In this document: positions 18,955-27,276 of the stretch, one piece after another
How positions within the stretch are numbered: the stretch's first letter is position 1
Layout of the letters: the number at the start of each line of letters is the position of its first letter
NCBI RefSeq assembly: GCF_004339085.1
Contig: NZ_SMFX01000001.1
Location: forward strand, 2,584,573 to 2,648,572
Direction: 5' to 3'
DNA: 64,000 nt
Source of the DNA: Thiogranum longum
GTDB lineage: Bacteria; Pseudomonadota; Gammaproteobacteria; DSM-19610
Notes under the pieces: generated by a model
Told to the model about the DNA's origin: nothing
Seen by the model: only the letters and a program-made list of their open reading frames with translations
Database searches by the model: none
Program-made: the position numbers and the translations under genes

Positions 18955-19165
18955 ATGTAAATTATTTCGACACATAGTAAGTTGGGGCAATTTCTCTCTG
19001 TAACCTCGAACTCTCGTAAATAGACACCTATCATGCTGTTAATAGAATGTTATTCTGATAATCCGTCATTGCAGGCCAGTCAGCTTTAATCGGAAATTTT
19101 TACACATTTAGATTGCGACAACCGGGGTAATTCGCTAACTGACTGAGTTTTCAGCATCTTCTCAA

Positions 19166-19183
19166 ACGGCATAGCAATTGCTC
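19166..19183 (+). promoter_or_regulatory. Candidate sigma-54 promoter
   Basis: Bases 19168-19169 are GG and 19180-19181 are GC, with exactly ten bases between (GGCATAGCAATTGCT), matching the -24/-12 pattern GGCAC-N5-TTGCT at most positions. A start of transcription near 19193 would lie about 23 bases before the DUF5658 gene. The leading T of TGG is C here, so this is weaker than the candidates at 40.6 and 46.6 kb. Confidence 0.45.
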
Positions 19184-19215
19184 CGTTTAAGTAAAGAATC
19201 TGCGGAAAAGTCATC

Positions 19216-19704
19216 ATGCCTTCAGGCAACACAGCAACAGCGTTGAACAGCCAGTCCCGTGCTGAAGAGCGGCGTGATCAATTGGATCGCCGTCGCCACA
19301 GCTGGCGCACCGTAACCTACTGTGGCTTGCATGGCCGCGGCCGCCGCCGGCATGCGCGCCGTGAAGGACACAACTACTACCTGGACTGGTATGACCCAAG
19401 GCTGGTGATGACAGGCCTTGGCATTGTCCTGTTGAGCTGCCTGGATGCGCTGCTGACGCTGACGCTGCTCAATCGTGGCGCCTATGAAGCCAATCAGTTC
19501 ATGGCACAGCTGATGGAAATCGGTATCGGCACTTTTGTTGCCACCAAAATTGCCATTACCTGTATCGGCATCCTGTTCCTGCTGATGCATTCGCACTTTC
19601 GCATTCTGAAAGTCACCAGCGGCAAGCAGGTACTCAAACTGCTGCTGTCAGTTTATGGCGTACTGATTCTGTATGAAGCCGTATTGTTGGGAGTGATGGA
19701 ATGA
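19216..19704 (+). CDS. DUF5658-like small membrane protein
   Basis: A 162-residue protein. A basic, Arg-rich N-terminal stretch (residues 15-50, with RRRHSWRT and GRGRRRHARREG) precedes three likely membrane helices. The segment YDPRLVMTGLGIVLLSCLDALLTLTLLNRGAYEANQFM fits DUF5658. The function is unknown. It separates btuCD from the tonB/adenosyltransferase genes and may be read from its own candidate sigma-54 promoter. It is convergent with the next gene, nine bases away. Confidence 0.75.
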   Translation: MPSGNTATALNSQSRAEERRDQLDRRRHSWRTVTYCGLHGRGRRRHARREGHNYYLDWYDPRLVMTGLGIVLLSCLDALLTLTLLNRGAYEANQFMAQLMEIGIGTFVATKIAITCIGILFLLMHSHFRILKVTSGKQVLKLLLSVYGVLILYEAVLLGVME

Positions 19705-19713
19705 CAAAAAAAA

Positions 19714-20154
19714 TTAACTGGAAAACAGCCGCTGCCACCAGCGGCGCCGGTTGCCGGGTTGCGGCATCGGCGCTTGCAAGTCGGCTGGAGGCAGCTTGGA
19801 AAGAATCCAGCCGGGCAGGGGCGGGTTATCACTGTATCCGCAGGACACACCCAGGTTGTTCGGGTCAAAGATTTTCACGAAACTGGGGTTAGCCGGGTCA
19901 TCGACATAGACAATGCCACAATAGTCTTCCTCATGCTCCTTGCGCAGTAAAACATCGATCTCATCGACAAAGCGCAGCACGTCATCAGCGTCCGCGGTCT
20001 CCTCCGGCGGTGTTTCGCCAACGGCATATACATACCATTCACCGGCTGCATCGGCTCTCAGACGCTCCCAAAGTTCATCGAGATGTTCCCAGCGCAGCAC
20101 GCCATAAAACGTACCCTTGAACTCACGATGAAATTCGCTCTGTAAACCGTTCAT
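19714..20154 (-). CDS. Hypothetical acidic protein
   Basis: I do not recognise this 146-residue protein. It has no signal peptide or membrane segment, is rich in Asp, Glu and Trp (about residues 20-90), and ends in a basic Trp tail (NRRRWWQRLF). That layout suggests a soluble cytoplasmic protein with a short membrane- or nucleic-acid-binding end. The coding potential looks real: an even protein-like composition, an ATG start, and a position filling the gap between two genes. Confidence 0.6.
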   Translation of the reverse strand: MNGLQSEFHREFKGTFYGVLRWEHLDELWERLRADAAGEWYVYAVGETPPEETADADDVLRFVDEIDVLLRKEHEEDYCGIVYVDDPANPSFVKIFDPNNLGVSCGYSDNPPLPGWILSKLPPADLQAPMPQPGNRRRWWQRLFSS

Positions 20155-20337
20155 GACCTGCCCACCTGCCGTCTGAGTATCGGTGAAGCCTAATACACTC
20201 GCAGAACCCGCTCAACGGCAAATCGCTAACAGCAAAAACAGGCTTTAAACTCATAGGCTTACCGTCTCCGTCTATTGACAGGCCATCCGCCTGACGCGTA
20301 CAGTGGCGCATCTTTCCAGACCCTCTCAGCCCTGCTC

Positions 20338-21063
20338 ATGGATCTTCGCATTGCCGTATTTGTAACTGCATCAACGCTCGCCCACAGCGTCCTCATGCTA
20401 TGGCCTGCTGCAGACCGGACTCAACAACTGACCGTTGGTGGAGAAGCGCGGGCGTTACAGGTAACACTCGCATCCCTGGCTGGAAGCACTGAGCACAGCA
20501 TAGCCCGGGCCGGGAATACACAAGCCCTGGCGCCAGCAAACGACCTGCAACGGGATAGCGACCGTAAAAAAAATATTCTCGCGCCTGTTCCTGTAGCAGC
20601 GAAAACGGTCAGCCCCGTCGCGGCAAAGCAGGGTACAGACGTATCGCAATTTACCGGAAGCACACCACAACCGCTGGCCGAAAACACAACGCCACACTCC
20701 GATACTACAGCCAGGCAACCGGCCTCGCGCCAGCAGATGACAACCACGCAACACAGCAGTACCAAACTTGTCAGCGAATATATCAGCGCCGCATTGAGAA
20801 ACCGGTTGGCACAACACTTTGAATATCCCTGGCTGGCACAACAGCGTGGCTGGGAAGGCCGTGTGCTTTTATCGCTACGTGTGGCAAGCAACGGCAGCCT
20901 GACCGAATGGAAAATTATACAAACCTCCGGCTACCGCACTCTCGACCAGTCAGCACTGAAGGCCGTAAAGCGCATCGAACATCTTCCCCAGGCCAGACGC
21001 TGGCTAAAGAATGGATCTCTGGAAGTTCGGCTCCCCGTGCAATACAAGTTACTCGGAAGCTGA
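20338..21063 (+). CDS. TonB-family energy transducer
   Basis: A TonB-like protein of 241 residues that would pass proton-motive energy to outer-membrane receptors. It has an N-terminal membrane anchor (IAVFVTASTLAHSVLMLW), a long flexible Thr/Pro/Gln-rich periplasmic linker (about 35-150), and a C-terminal TonB domain (YPWLAQQRGWEGRVLLSLRVASNGSL, then TSGYRTLDQSALKAVKRI). The linker has few Pro-Lys/Pro-Glu repeats, so it is not classical. I prefer the ATG at 20338 over an upstream TTG. Its position before a corrinoid adenosyltransferase suggests service to B12 uptake. Confidence 0.85.
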   Translation: MDLRIAVFVTASTLAHSVLMLWPAADRTQQLTVGGEARALQVTLASLAGSTEHSIARAGNTQALAPANDLQRDSDRKKNILAPVPVAAKTVSPVAAKQGTDVSQFTGSTPQPLAENTTPHSDTTARQPASRQQMTTTQHSSTKLVSEYISAALRNRLAQHFEYPWLAQQRGWEGRVLLSLRVASNGSLTEWKIIQTSGYRTLDQSALKAVKRIEHLPQARRWLKNGSLEVRLPVQYKLLGS

Positions 21064-21067
21064 AGGC

Positions 21068-21613
21068 ATGGGACACCGCCTGTCAAAAATCTACACCCGT
21101 ACCGGCGATAACGGCGAAACCGGACTCGGTGACGGCTCACGGGTTTCCAAGGATGCATTTCGTATAGAAGCCATCGGCACCATAGACGAACTGAACAGCC
21201 TGATCGGAGTCATGCTGAGTGGTGAAATGCCAGAGGAAATACGAGCGGAATTGACTGAAGTACAGCACCAGCTGTTTGACCTTGGTGGTGAATTATCTAT
21301 CCCCGGGCACACTATTCTGGAAGCAGCTGCTGCCGAACAGCTGGAACAACAGCTCGATGCGTTGAACGCCAGCCTGCCAATGCTGAAAGAATTTATACTG
21401 CCCGGTGGCTGCACGGCTGCCGCTCACTGCCACCTTGCGCGTAGTGTATGCCGGCGTGCTGAACGGAGACTGATCACGTTGGCCGGCACTGAATCCATCA
21501 ACCCTGCTGCCGTTCAATACATCAATCGCCTCTCGGATTACCTGTTTGTGCTGGCACGTCACCTGAACCGTAGCGCCCGGGTACCGGACGTGCTGTGGCG
21601 TCACGACCGCTAA
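21068..21613 (+). CDS. Cob(I)alamin adenosyltransferase, PduO type
   Basis: The enzyme transfers adenosyl from ATP to reduced corrinoid, making adenosylcobalamin. The 181-residue protein has the PduO/MMAB hallmarks: IYTRTGDNGETGLGDGSRV near the start, FRIEAIGTIDELNS, and CRRAERR with NRLSDYLFVLAR near the end. The start at 21068 is four bases after tonB. Within the local B12 locus it completes salvage after uptake. Its 3' end overlaps the end of the convergent binding-protein gene by 92 bases. Confidence 0.92.
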   Translation: MGHRLSKIYTRTGDNGETGLGDGSRVSKDAFRIEAIGTIDELNSLIGVMLSGEMPEEIRAELTEVQHQLFDLGGELSIPGHTILEAAAAEQLEQQLDALNASLPMLKEFILPGGCTAAAHCHLARSVCRRAERRLITLAGTESINPAAVQYINRLSDYLFVLARHLNRSARVPDVLWRHDR

Positions 21614-22496
21614 CATTACCCTGTCGCGCCTGATCAATGTGTTCACACAGTTCCTGTGCCGCCTGCACGGCACGCGGTGTCTGCCTCTCCAGCAGTTCTG
21701 CCGGGACAGTGTAGAGATGACCGGCCTGAACGGCGCGCAGGCTTTTCCATTGGCGCCAACGCTCTTCCCAGCCAGCACTTTTGCCGGGGTGGCGACCGGC
21801 AATCAGCACCTCCGGATCAGCTTTCAGCACAGCTTCAGGATCTACTGCCGGGGCAAGGTCTGCTAAATCATCAAAAATATTTACAGCCCCGCACAGGCTC
21901 AGCCAGTGGCTGATCAGATGCTGACCATTTACGGTCATCAGTGGCTGATCCCAAATCTGGTAGAACACCGTCACCGGTCGTCGACCGGCGTAACGAGATC
22001 GCAAGGCGTCTACACGCTCACGAAATGCTTCAGCTGCCTGCTGCGCCTTTACCTCACTATCTGCCAGTCGGCCGAGTGCAAGAAGATTTCTGGCAATCCC
22101 ATCTATATCGCGTGGCTCGGAATAGAAAACCTTAATGCCAAATTGTTCCAGCTGGCGTAGCTGCAACCTGGCATTGCCACTTAACCACGCCACCACCAGG
22201 TCCGGCCGCTGCGCAACAACAGCTTCCACATTCAACCCGGCACCACTACCGACACGTGGTAACTGGCGCGCAGCCGGTGGCCAGTCGCTGTACTCGGACA
22301 CGGCAACCACGCGATCGCCTGCGCCCGCGGAAAACAGCAATTCTGTCGCATGGGGAGAAAGACTCACAATCCGGTGTGCCGGCTGTTCCAGGTGGATAAT
22401 ACGGCCTGCATCATCCCTGGCTTCCACGGCAGCACTGGCCCGGCCCGTCAGCATGCCCAGAACCAGTAAGACAAGAAATACTCTCATGCAGGCCAT
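21522..22496 (-). CDS. btuF: Periplasmic cobalamin-binding protein, BtuF-like
   Basis: A helical-backbone metal-receptor protein that hands cobalamin to BtuCD. A signal peptide (RVFLVLLVLGMLTGRASA) precedes the two lobes, with family signatures HRIVSLSPHATELLFSAGAGDRVVAVSEYSD and DLVVAW. The start is either the ATG at 22496 or the one at 22487. The last 30 or so residues (SGRDATARPVPGRYGSGD) look like antisense read-through of the adenosyltransferase gene rather than a conserved tail. It lies in the same locus as btuCD but on the opposite strand. Confidence 0.87.
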   Translation of the reverse strand: MACMRVFLVLLVLGMLTGRASAAVEARDDAGRIIHLEQPAHRIVSLSPHATELLFSAGAGDRVVAVSEYSDWPPAARQLPRVGSGAGLNVEAVVAQRPDLVVAWLSGNARLQLRQLEQFGIKVFYSEPRDIDGIARNLLALGRLADSEVKAQQAAEAFRERVDALRSRYAGRRPVTVFYQIWDQPLMTVNGQHLISHWLSLCGAVNIFDDLADLAPAVDPEAVLKADPEVLIAGRHPGKSAGWEERWRQWKSLRAVQAGHLYTVPAELLERQTPRAVQAAQELCEHIDQARQGNVSGRDATARPVPGRYGSGDVPAQTGNPRGD

Positions 22497-22549
22497 TCTA
22501 CGCGAGACGCAAAAGGCGGGTATAATCCGCCGCCAGTCATATTTGGGTT

Positions 22550-23314
22550 ATGCATATGAAAGATCCGATTGTCATTATTGGTCTGGGTGAAATGGGCGGC
22601 GTATTCGCGCGGGGCTTTTTGCGCAGCGGGCACCCGGTCTACCCGGTCACCCGTGATACGGACTGCGGGGCGTTGGCTGCCGAACTGAAGACACCGGAGC
22701 TGGTACTGATCGCCGTTGCCGAGAAAGACCTGCACCCGGTTCTGAAACAGATCCCCACCGTCTGGCGCGACCGTATAGCGCTACTGCAAAACGAGTTGCT
22801 CCCCGCCGACTGGGTACAATACGGCTACGATAATCCCACCGTTATCTCCGTCTGGTTTGAAAAGAAAAAAGGCCAGGATGCCAAAGTCATCATCCCTTCC
22901 CCTGCTTTCGGACCCAAGGCCGGCCTGCTTGCCGAAGCACTGGGCAACATCGATATCCCTGTCACTGTACTGGAGGATGCAGACCAGCTGCTGTTCGAGC
23001 TGGTACGTAAAAATGTTTACATCCTGACCACCAACATTGCCGGCCTGAAAACCGGCGGCACAGTCGGTGAGTTATGGTCACAACACCAGGACCTGGCGCG
23101 CGCCGTGGCCAGTGAAGTTATCACCCTGCAGGAGAAGCTCACTGGCCACAACTTCGACCATGAAGCCCTGATCAAGGCCATGGTGGAAGCTTTTAACGGT
23201 GATACCGAACACAAGTGCATGGGACGCAGTGCACCGGCACGCCTGCAACGCGCCCTGGAACTTGCGGATCAATACGGGGTGGATGTGCCGGTCATGCGCA
23301 AGATTGCAGGATAG
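22550..23314 (+). CDS. NAD(P)-binding oxidoreductase, ketopantoate-reductase-like
   Basis: A 254-residue protein that opens with a Rossmann motif (IVIIGLGEMGGVFARGFLRSG) and has an all-helical C-terminal half, like 6-phosphogluconate or ketopantoate reductases. A Lys in FELVRKNVYILTTNIAGLKTGG sits where ketopantoate reductases place a catalytic residue. The substrate is not identifiable. The start is either ATG 22550 or 22556. It is divergent from btuF, with a TATAAT inside a small inverted repeat (GGCGG/CCGCC) near 22515-22530. Confidence 0.7.
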   Translation: MHMKDPIVIIGLGEMGGVFARGFLRSGHPVYPVTRDTDCGALAAELKTPELVLIAVAEKDLHPVLKQIPTVWRDRIALLQNELLPADWVQYGYDNPTVISVWFEKKKGQDAKVIIPSPAFGPKAGLLAEALGNIDIPVTVLEDADQLLFELVRKNVYILTTNIAGLKTGGTVGELWSQHQDLARAVASEVITLQEKLTGHNFDHEALIKAMVEAFNGDTEHKCMGRSAPARLQRALELADQYGVDVPVMRKIAG

Positions 23315-23374
23315 CTCACCCGCTCACCGCCGACAGCTTGTCTATACCCTGCCCAGGGTGTCTGAAAAGGAAAA

Positions 23375-23911
23375 CTATACCTCGTCAGGGACGATTTCCG
23401 GCAAATCGGTTTCGCCAAAATCGATGCCAGCCTGTGACAGGAGCGTTGTAATCTGTCCCCGGTGATGGACCTGGTGAAGAAACATGTGTAGCACCAGGTC
23501 TCCCATTCGTTTTTTATGTCGCTCACCGTTGTGACTGGTGTACCCGAGAGGCTGATCCAGGTCGACTTCCTTCAGGTCAGCGCACCAGGCGATAATAATA
23601 CTGTCCAGCACCTCCCGCTCTTCTGCAAAAACAGACAGGTCGGCAAAAAGGACCAGGTCCAGACGATCCGGCTTCTTTATCTTGCTCAGGGGCTCCAGTG
23701 AAACATAAGCACTCGGGTGCGAAGCGAATCTCTTCAACCACAGGATGTCTCCGATCATAATATGGTTGAGGGTTCCTATCACCGAGCTGAAAAATGCCCC
23801 TTTGTCTTCGGCCAACCCGGCAACTGACAGCCCGGCGGAAGCTTCGATGATGCGCCCGTTCATCAGGCGGTTGTATTCCGCCAATAATACGCACTGTGAT
23901 TTTTCACTCAT
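23375..23911 (-). CDS. DinB-family protein
   Basis: A four-helix-bundle protein of 178 residues of the DinB/YfiT type. The metal-site histidines are seen in TLNHIMIGDILWLKRF and in MFLHQVHHRGQITTLLSQAG, the family hallmark. Family members are metal-dependent thiol transferases or of unknown role. The usual Asp/Pro end (IVPDEV) follows. It is convergent with the preceding reductase-like gene; the small gap holds a short ACCCTG/CAGGGT hairpin, which is too weak to call a terminator. Confidence 0.88.
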   Translation of the reverse strand: MSEKSQCVLLAEYNRLMNGRIIEASAGLSVAGLAEDKGAFFSSVIGTLNHIMIGDILWLKRFASHPSAYVSLEPLSKIKKPDRLDLVLFADLSVFAEEREVLDSIIIAWCADLKEVDLDQPLGYTSHNGERHKKRMGDLVLHMFLHQVHHRGQITTLLSQAGIDFGETDLPEIVPDEV

Positions 23912-23971
23912 GCATCAGATACCCTTCTGTATCCCTGTTTACCTGTATGTTCATTTCCTGTCTTTTCTGCT

Positions 23972-24895
23972 TCAGCCTTGTAATATTTCTTCCAGACTCC
24001 ATAGCCACGCTGCGCCCCTGACCCCGCTGGAATCGCCATAAAGCGGCCTCAGCAGTTGCGTGTCAACACGATCCGAGAAAACATATTGCTGCCAGACCTG
24101 TGGAACTTCACGATACAGGCGTTCGATATTTCCAACCCCACCACCGAGCACAATAATATCCGGATCGATCAGGTTGATGACACCGGCCAGCGCACGCGCC
24201 ATGCGGTCAACATAGGCGTCTATCACCCTGACGGCAAGCGCTTCGTCACGCGCTGCGGCGGCGGAAATTTTCTGTGCATTAATAAATATACCACCCGCCT
24301 GTTGATACTGGCGTTCCAGCGCGGGACCGGAAAGCCAGGTTTCGATACAACCCGATCGGCCACAGTAGCAATCCGGGCCTGGGCGTTCTTCATCAGCCGG
24401 CCAGGGCAGCGGATTATGTCCCCACTCGCCGGCTATAGCGTTGATACCGGACAACAGCTTGCCGTCAACCACAATGCCGGCACCGGTGCCGGTCCCGACA
24501 ATCACACCGAAAACACTGCTGGCATCGGCGGCAATCCCGTCGCTGGCTTCGGACAGGGCAAAACAGTCTGCATCATTTGCGAGGCGTATCGGGCGCTGCA
24601 AGGCTTGCTGCAAATCATCCCGTAGTGGTTTGCCATTGAGGCAAGTGGAATTGGAGTTTTTCATCAGACCGCTGGCTGGTGATATGGCGCCGGGCGTACC
24701 GATGCCGATACTGGCATGGCAGGCCAACTCGTCTTCAGCACGCGTTACCAGCCCGGTGACGGTTTTCAGTATGGCGGGATAATCACCCTGCGGCGTTGCA
24801 ACACGCCAGCGCAGACATTCATCGCCACCTTCATCCAGTGCAATGATTTCGGTCTTGGTGCCTCCAAGGTCAATACCGAAACGTACCCTGCTCAT
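23972..24895 (-). CDS. ROK-family sugar kinase (fructokinase-like)
   Basis: A cytoplasmic ATP-dependent sugar kinase. It starts with the phosphate loop FGIDLGGTKTEI, contains GIGTPGAISP and the ROK zinc-finger/active-site region GEWGHNPLPWP...CYCGRSGCIETWLSGPALE, and ends with the adenosine site IVLGGGVGN. The sequence most resembles Mak-type fructokinases; a glucokinase or N-acetylglucosamine kinase is possible. It is followed by ampE, 13 bases before the kinase start on the same strand order (ampD, ampE, kinase). Confidence 0.88.
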   Translation of the reverse strand: MSRVRFGIDLGGTKTEIIALDEGGDECLRWRVATPQGDYPAILKTVTGLVTRAEDELACHASIGIGTPGAISPASGLMKNSNSTCLNGKPLRDDLQQALQRPIRLANDADCFALSEASDGIAADASSVFGVIVGTGTGAGIVVDGKLLSGINAIAGEWGHNPLPWPADEERPGPDCYCGRSGCIETWLSGPALERQYQQAGGIFINAQKISAAAARDEALAVRVIDAYVDRMARALAGVINLIDPDIIVLGGGVGNIERLYREVPQVWQQYVFSDRVDTQLLRPLYGDSSGVRGAAWLWSLEEILQG

Positions 24896-24908
24896 CGGCT
24901 ACCTGTAA

Positions 24909-25775
24909 TCAGCCGGACCAGCCGGCCAGTGTCAGCAACGAGAGCACGACCACCCAGATAGTGAGCGTTCGCCACACCAGGCGCATGGCGGCACGAACCG
25001 GAGAGGCAACACCCTCGATAACCGTACTTTCATCTGACAGACCAAGCGCGCCTTCGCCGGTGAAAGCCAAAACATCACAGGAACCTTCACTGCCACGCGG
25101 TATTTCGCGGTGTGCGGCGCGCCAGCCTTCTATAGCGGCATCAAAGTGACCACTCAGTGCGTAACCCAGTGCCAGCAGGCGTGCCGGTATCCACACCAGA
25201 ACACTGTAGGCCCACTCGATAGCATCGCCATAGTCTCCGGGCTCACGACATTCACGGTACATCACAACCACACTGCGATACATCACGGCACCTACCGGCC
25301 CCAGCAGCACAAACCAGAACAGTACGGCAAACAACCGGTCATTGGCCTCGATCAGCACTGCACGTGCAATCCGGCGTTCATCGCTGTCATCCCCCGCCAG
25401 TGCTTCGTCACCAAGCAGGCGGGCGGCAGCGCGTGCGCGCAGTTCTTCATCGGTAGAATCCGCGACTTCGCAATAGGTATTCACATCGATGGCCAGATCA
25501 CGTGGCCCCAGGCAATACACAAAGGTGCCCACGTAGAACAACAGGCCGATCAGACCGAACAACATGTCGTGCAACCAGACCTGGAGCAGCGCGGTCAGAA
25601 CCCACACCGGAAGCAGTACCAGCATAACCCCCGCGATACCGTCCCACAAACCACCGGAGAACCGTGAATGCACGGCATCTACCCAGGCGAGGAACTGCCG
25701 GTAGTGACGGTACTCGTGCAGGTGCGTCAGCAGGCGATCTGCAATAATGCCAAGGATAGCTGAAATCAGTGTCAT
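24909..25775 (-). CDS. ampE: AmpE-like inner-membrane protein
   Basis: AmpE is a membrane protein encoded with AmpD in the beta-lactamase/murein-recycling locus; its exact function is unsettled. The 288-residue protein matches the family length, with several membrane helices and the Glu/His-rich start LHEYRHYRQFLAWVD. The ATG at 25775 gives the family start MTLISAILG; upstream in-frame codons are antisense-like. It lies 55 bases after ampD on the same strand, the classic ampDE pair. Confidence 0.85.
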   Translation of the reverse strand: MTLISAILGIIADRLLTHLHEYRHYRQFLAWVDAVHSRFSGGLWDGIAGVMLVLLPVWVLTALLQVWLHDMLFGLIGLLFYVGTFVYCLGPRDLAIDVNTYCEVADSTDEELRARAAARLLGDEALAGDDSDERRIARAVLIEANDRLFAVLFWFVLLGPVGAVMYRSVVVMYRECREPGDYGDAIEWAYSVLVWIPARLLALGYALSGHFDAAIEGWRAAHREIPRGSEGSCDVLAFTGEGALGLSDESTVIEGVASPVRAAMRLVWRTLTIWVVVLSLLTLAGWSG

Positions 25776-25830
25776 GGGGCTGCCAGTGTGGGAAAGTCCG
25801 GCTAACGCTACCGGTTGCGCGCGCGGACTG

Positions 25831-26409
25831 TCAAGCCAGCAGAACGTGCAGCCGCTCCCAGTCAAAGGCAAAGCCAGGATCGGTTTTGCGGCCCGGGGCA
25901 ATATCCGCGTGTCCAACAATGTCCTGGGCACCGATTTCCGGGTGATGAGTACGCAAGAGGCGGATTACCCGGGCCAGCTGGCGGTATTGGGCGGGTTCAT
26001 AGGATGTTTCGTCCTGCCCTTCCAGTTCGATGCCGATAGAAAAATCGTTACAGGCTTCACGCCCCCTGAAGCAGGATTTGCCGGCATGCCAGGCACGGCG
26101 TGAGAAGGGCACATATTGCACCAGCTCGCCGTCACGACGTATCAAAAGGTGGGATGACACACGCAGATCCGCGATTTCAGCGAAATAGGGGTGTGCAGTG
26201 ACATCCAGCCGGTTTGTGAAAAAATCATCAATCCAGGGTCCGCCATATTCACCCGGCGGCAGGCTGATGCCGTGTACTACAATCAGGGAAATCACACCGG
26301 GAGCCGGTCTTTCGTCGCAATTCGGCGACAAAACACGCCGAACATCGACCAGCCAGTCGCCATCTTCCGTCAATTCCATTATGTTTACCGTTTGTTGCCG
26401 CTGCGCCAT
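25831..26409 (-). CDS. ampD: 1,6-anhydro-N-acetylmuramyl-L-alanine amidase
   Basis: AmpD is a cytoplasmic Zn amidase that releases peptide from anhydro-muropeptides, supplying anhydro-MurNAc to AnmK (encoded at 3.2 kb) and keeping AmpR-type regulators off. The Amidase_2 fold is clear: IVVHGISLPPGEYGG (metal His), RRAWHAGKSCFRGREACNDFSIGIELEG, and GHADIAPGRKTDPG with the last His and Asp ligands. The start may be ATG 26409 or 26379. The length of about 190 residues is normal. Confidence 0.94.
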   Translation of the reverse strand: MAQRQQTVNIMELTEDGDWLVDVRRVLSPNCDERPAPGVISLIVVHGISLPPGEYGGPWIDDFFTNRLDVTAHPYFAEIADLRVSSHLLIRRDGELVQYVPFSRRAWHAGKSCFRGREACNDFSIGIELEGQDETSYEPAQYRQLARVIRLLRTHHPEIGAQDIVGHADIAPGRKTDPGFAFDWERLHVLLA

Positions 26410-26478
26410 TATGGCGTGCCGGCCTGTTCCGTTACAATGCAGCGCAGTTTTGTTGTTCAGGGATCATCAGGAGCCTTT

Positions 26479-27147
26479 GTGAAATCGATTATTCTTACCC
26501 TCGCCCTTGTGCTGGGCGTGCTTGGCCAGGCCATGGCAGAAACCCGCTACGTCAGTGACCGACTGGAAATCCAGATGCGCGCCGGCAAGGGTACCCAGTT
26601 CCGTATTCTTCGCAGCCTGCCCAGCGGGACCCCCCTGGAAGTGCTCGAGGTTGATAAAGAAAACCAGTATTCGCGTGTGCGTGCGCCGGATGGCGTGGAA
26701 GGCTGGGTACTCAATCACCTGTTGATGTCAGGTCCATCGGCACGTGACCGGCTGGCAAAAGCCGAGAAAAAACTTGCCCAGCTGGAGCTGGAGAACAGGA
26801 AGCTGAAAGCGGCACTGGCGGATTTGCGCAAGGCCAAGGGCAGCACGGACAAGGAACGCAGTTCGTTACAGAAGGAGGCCAACCGGGTCAGTCAGGAGCT
26901 GGAACGTATCCGCCGCACTGCATCGAGCGCGCTGGCCATAGATGCCGAGAACAAGGAACTGAAAAGCAGGATTGCTAACTATGAACGCCAGTCGCAAAGC
27001 CTGCTGCAGGAAAACCAGAGCCTGAAAGACCGTACTGCGCGAGACTGGTTTATGGTCGGGGCCGGGGTGATCCTTCTCGGTATGATCATCGGCCTGATCA
27101 TTCCACGCATTCGCTGGCGCAAGAAGTCGAGCTGGGATTCACTTTAA
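26479..27147 (+). CDS. SH3-domain and coiled-coil membrane protein (TIGR04211-like)
   Basis: A 222-residue exported protein. Its signal peptide (SIILTLALVLGVLGQAMA) precedes a bacterial SH3 domain (about 20-85, with VSDRLEIQMRAGKGTQFRILRSLPSGTPLEV), a long coiled coil (about 90-190), and a C-terminal membrane helix (FMVGAGVILLGMIIGLIIPRI) with a basic tail. This is the layout of E. coli YgiM. The start is a GTG at 26479 with CAGGAG upstream. It is divergent from ampD, and a palindromic repeat follows. SH3 domains of this type often bind peptidoglycan. Confidence 0.88.
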   Translation: MKSIILTLALVLGVLGQAMAETRYVSDRLEIQMRAGKGTQFRILRSLPSGTPLEVLEVDKENQYSRVRAPDGVEGWVLNHLLMSGPSARDRLAKAEKKLAQLELENRKLKAALADLRKAKGSTDKERSSLQKEANRVSQELERIRRTASSALAIDAENKELKSRIANYERQSQSLLQENQSLKDRTARDWFMVGAGVILLGMIIGLIIPRIRWRKKSSWDSL

Positions 27148-27153
27148 TCCCCT

Positions 27154-27253
27154 GTCATTGTGAGTGCCCGGAGTCAGGGCATAAACACAGCGAGGCAATC
27201 TCCTTCGGCCTGGAGCCAGGCCGGAAAGATTGCTTCGTGGTATTCGCAATGAC
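27154..27253. repeat. Dispersed palindromic repeat, copy 2
   Basis: The outer arms (GTCATTGTGAG at 27154 and ATTCGCAATGAC ending at 27253) and inner segments (GAGGCAATCT, AGATTGCTTC) match the ends of the element at 9757-9831. The centre carries its own palindrome (TTCGGCCTGG and CCAGGCCGGAA). It is longer and more diverged than copy 1. It lies between two convergent genes and could serve as a bidirectional terminator-like hairpin. Confidence 0.85.
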
Positions 27254-27276
27254 AGCAGTCTCGAAACCGCGAGACG

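Noticed and set aside
20280-20330. A GCCACTG and a GTCAGG...CCTG motif on the minus strand near tonB, resembling cobalamin riboswitch parts
   Set aside because: The order and spacing do not fit the B12 box, and it points away from the B12 genes and overlaps the tonB region. A covariance-model search would decide.
23314-23375. A short ACCCTG/CAGGGT hairpin between convergent genes as a terminator
   Set aside because: Six pairs with a two-base loop and no T run; too weak to support termination.
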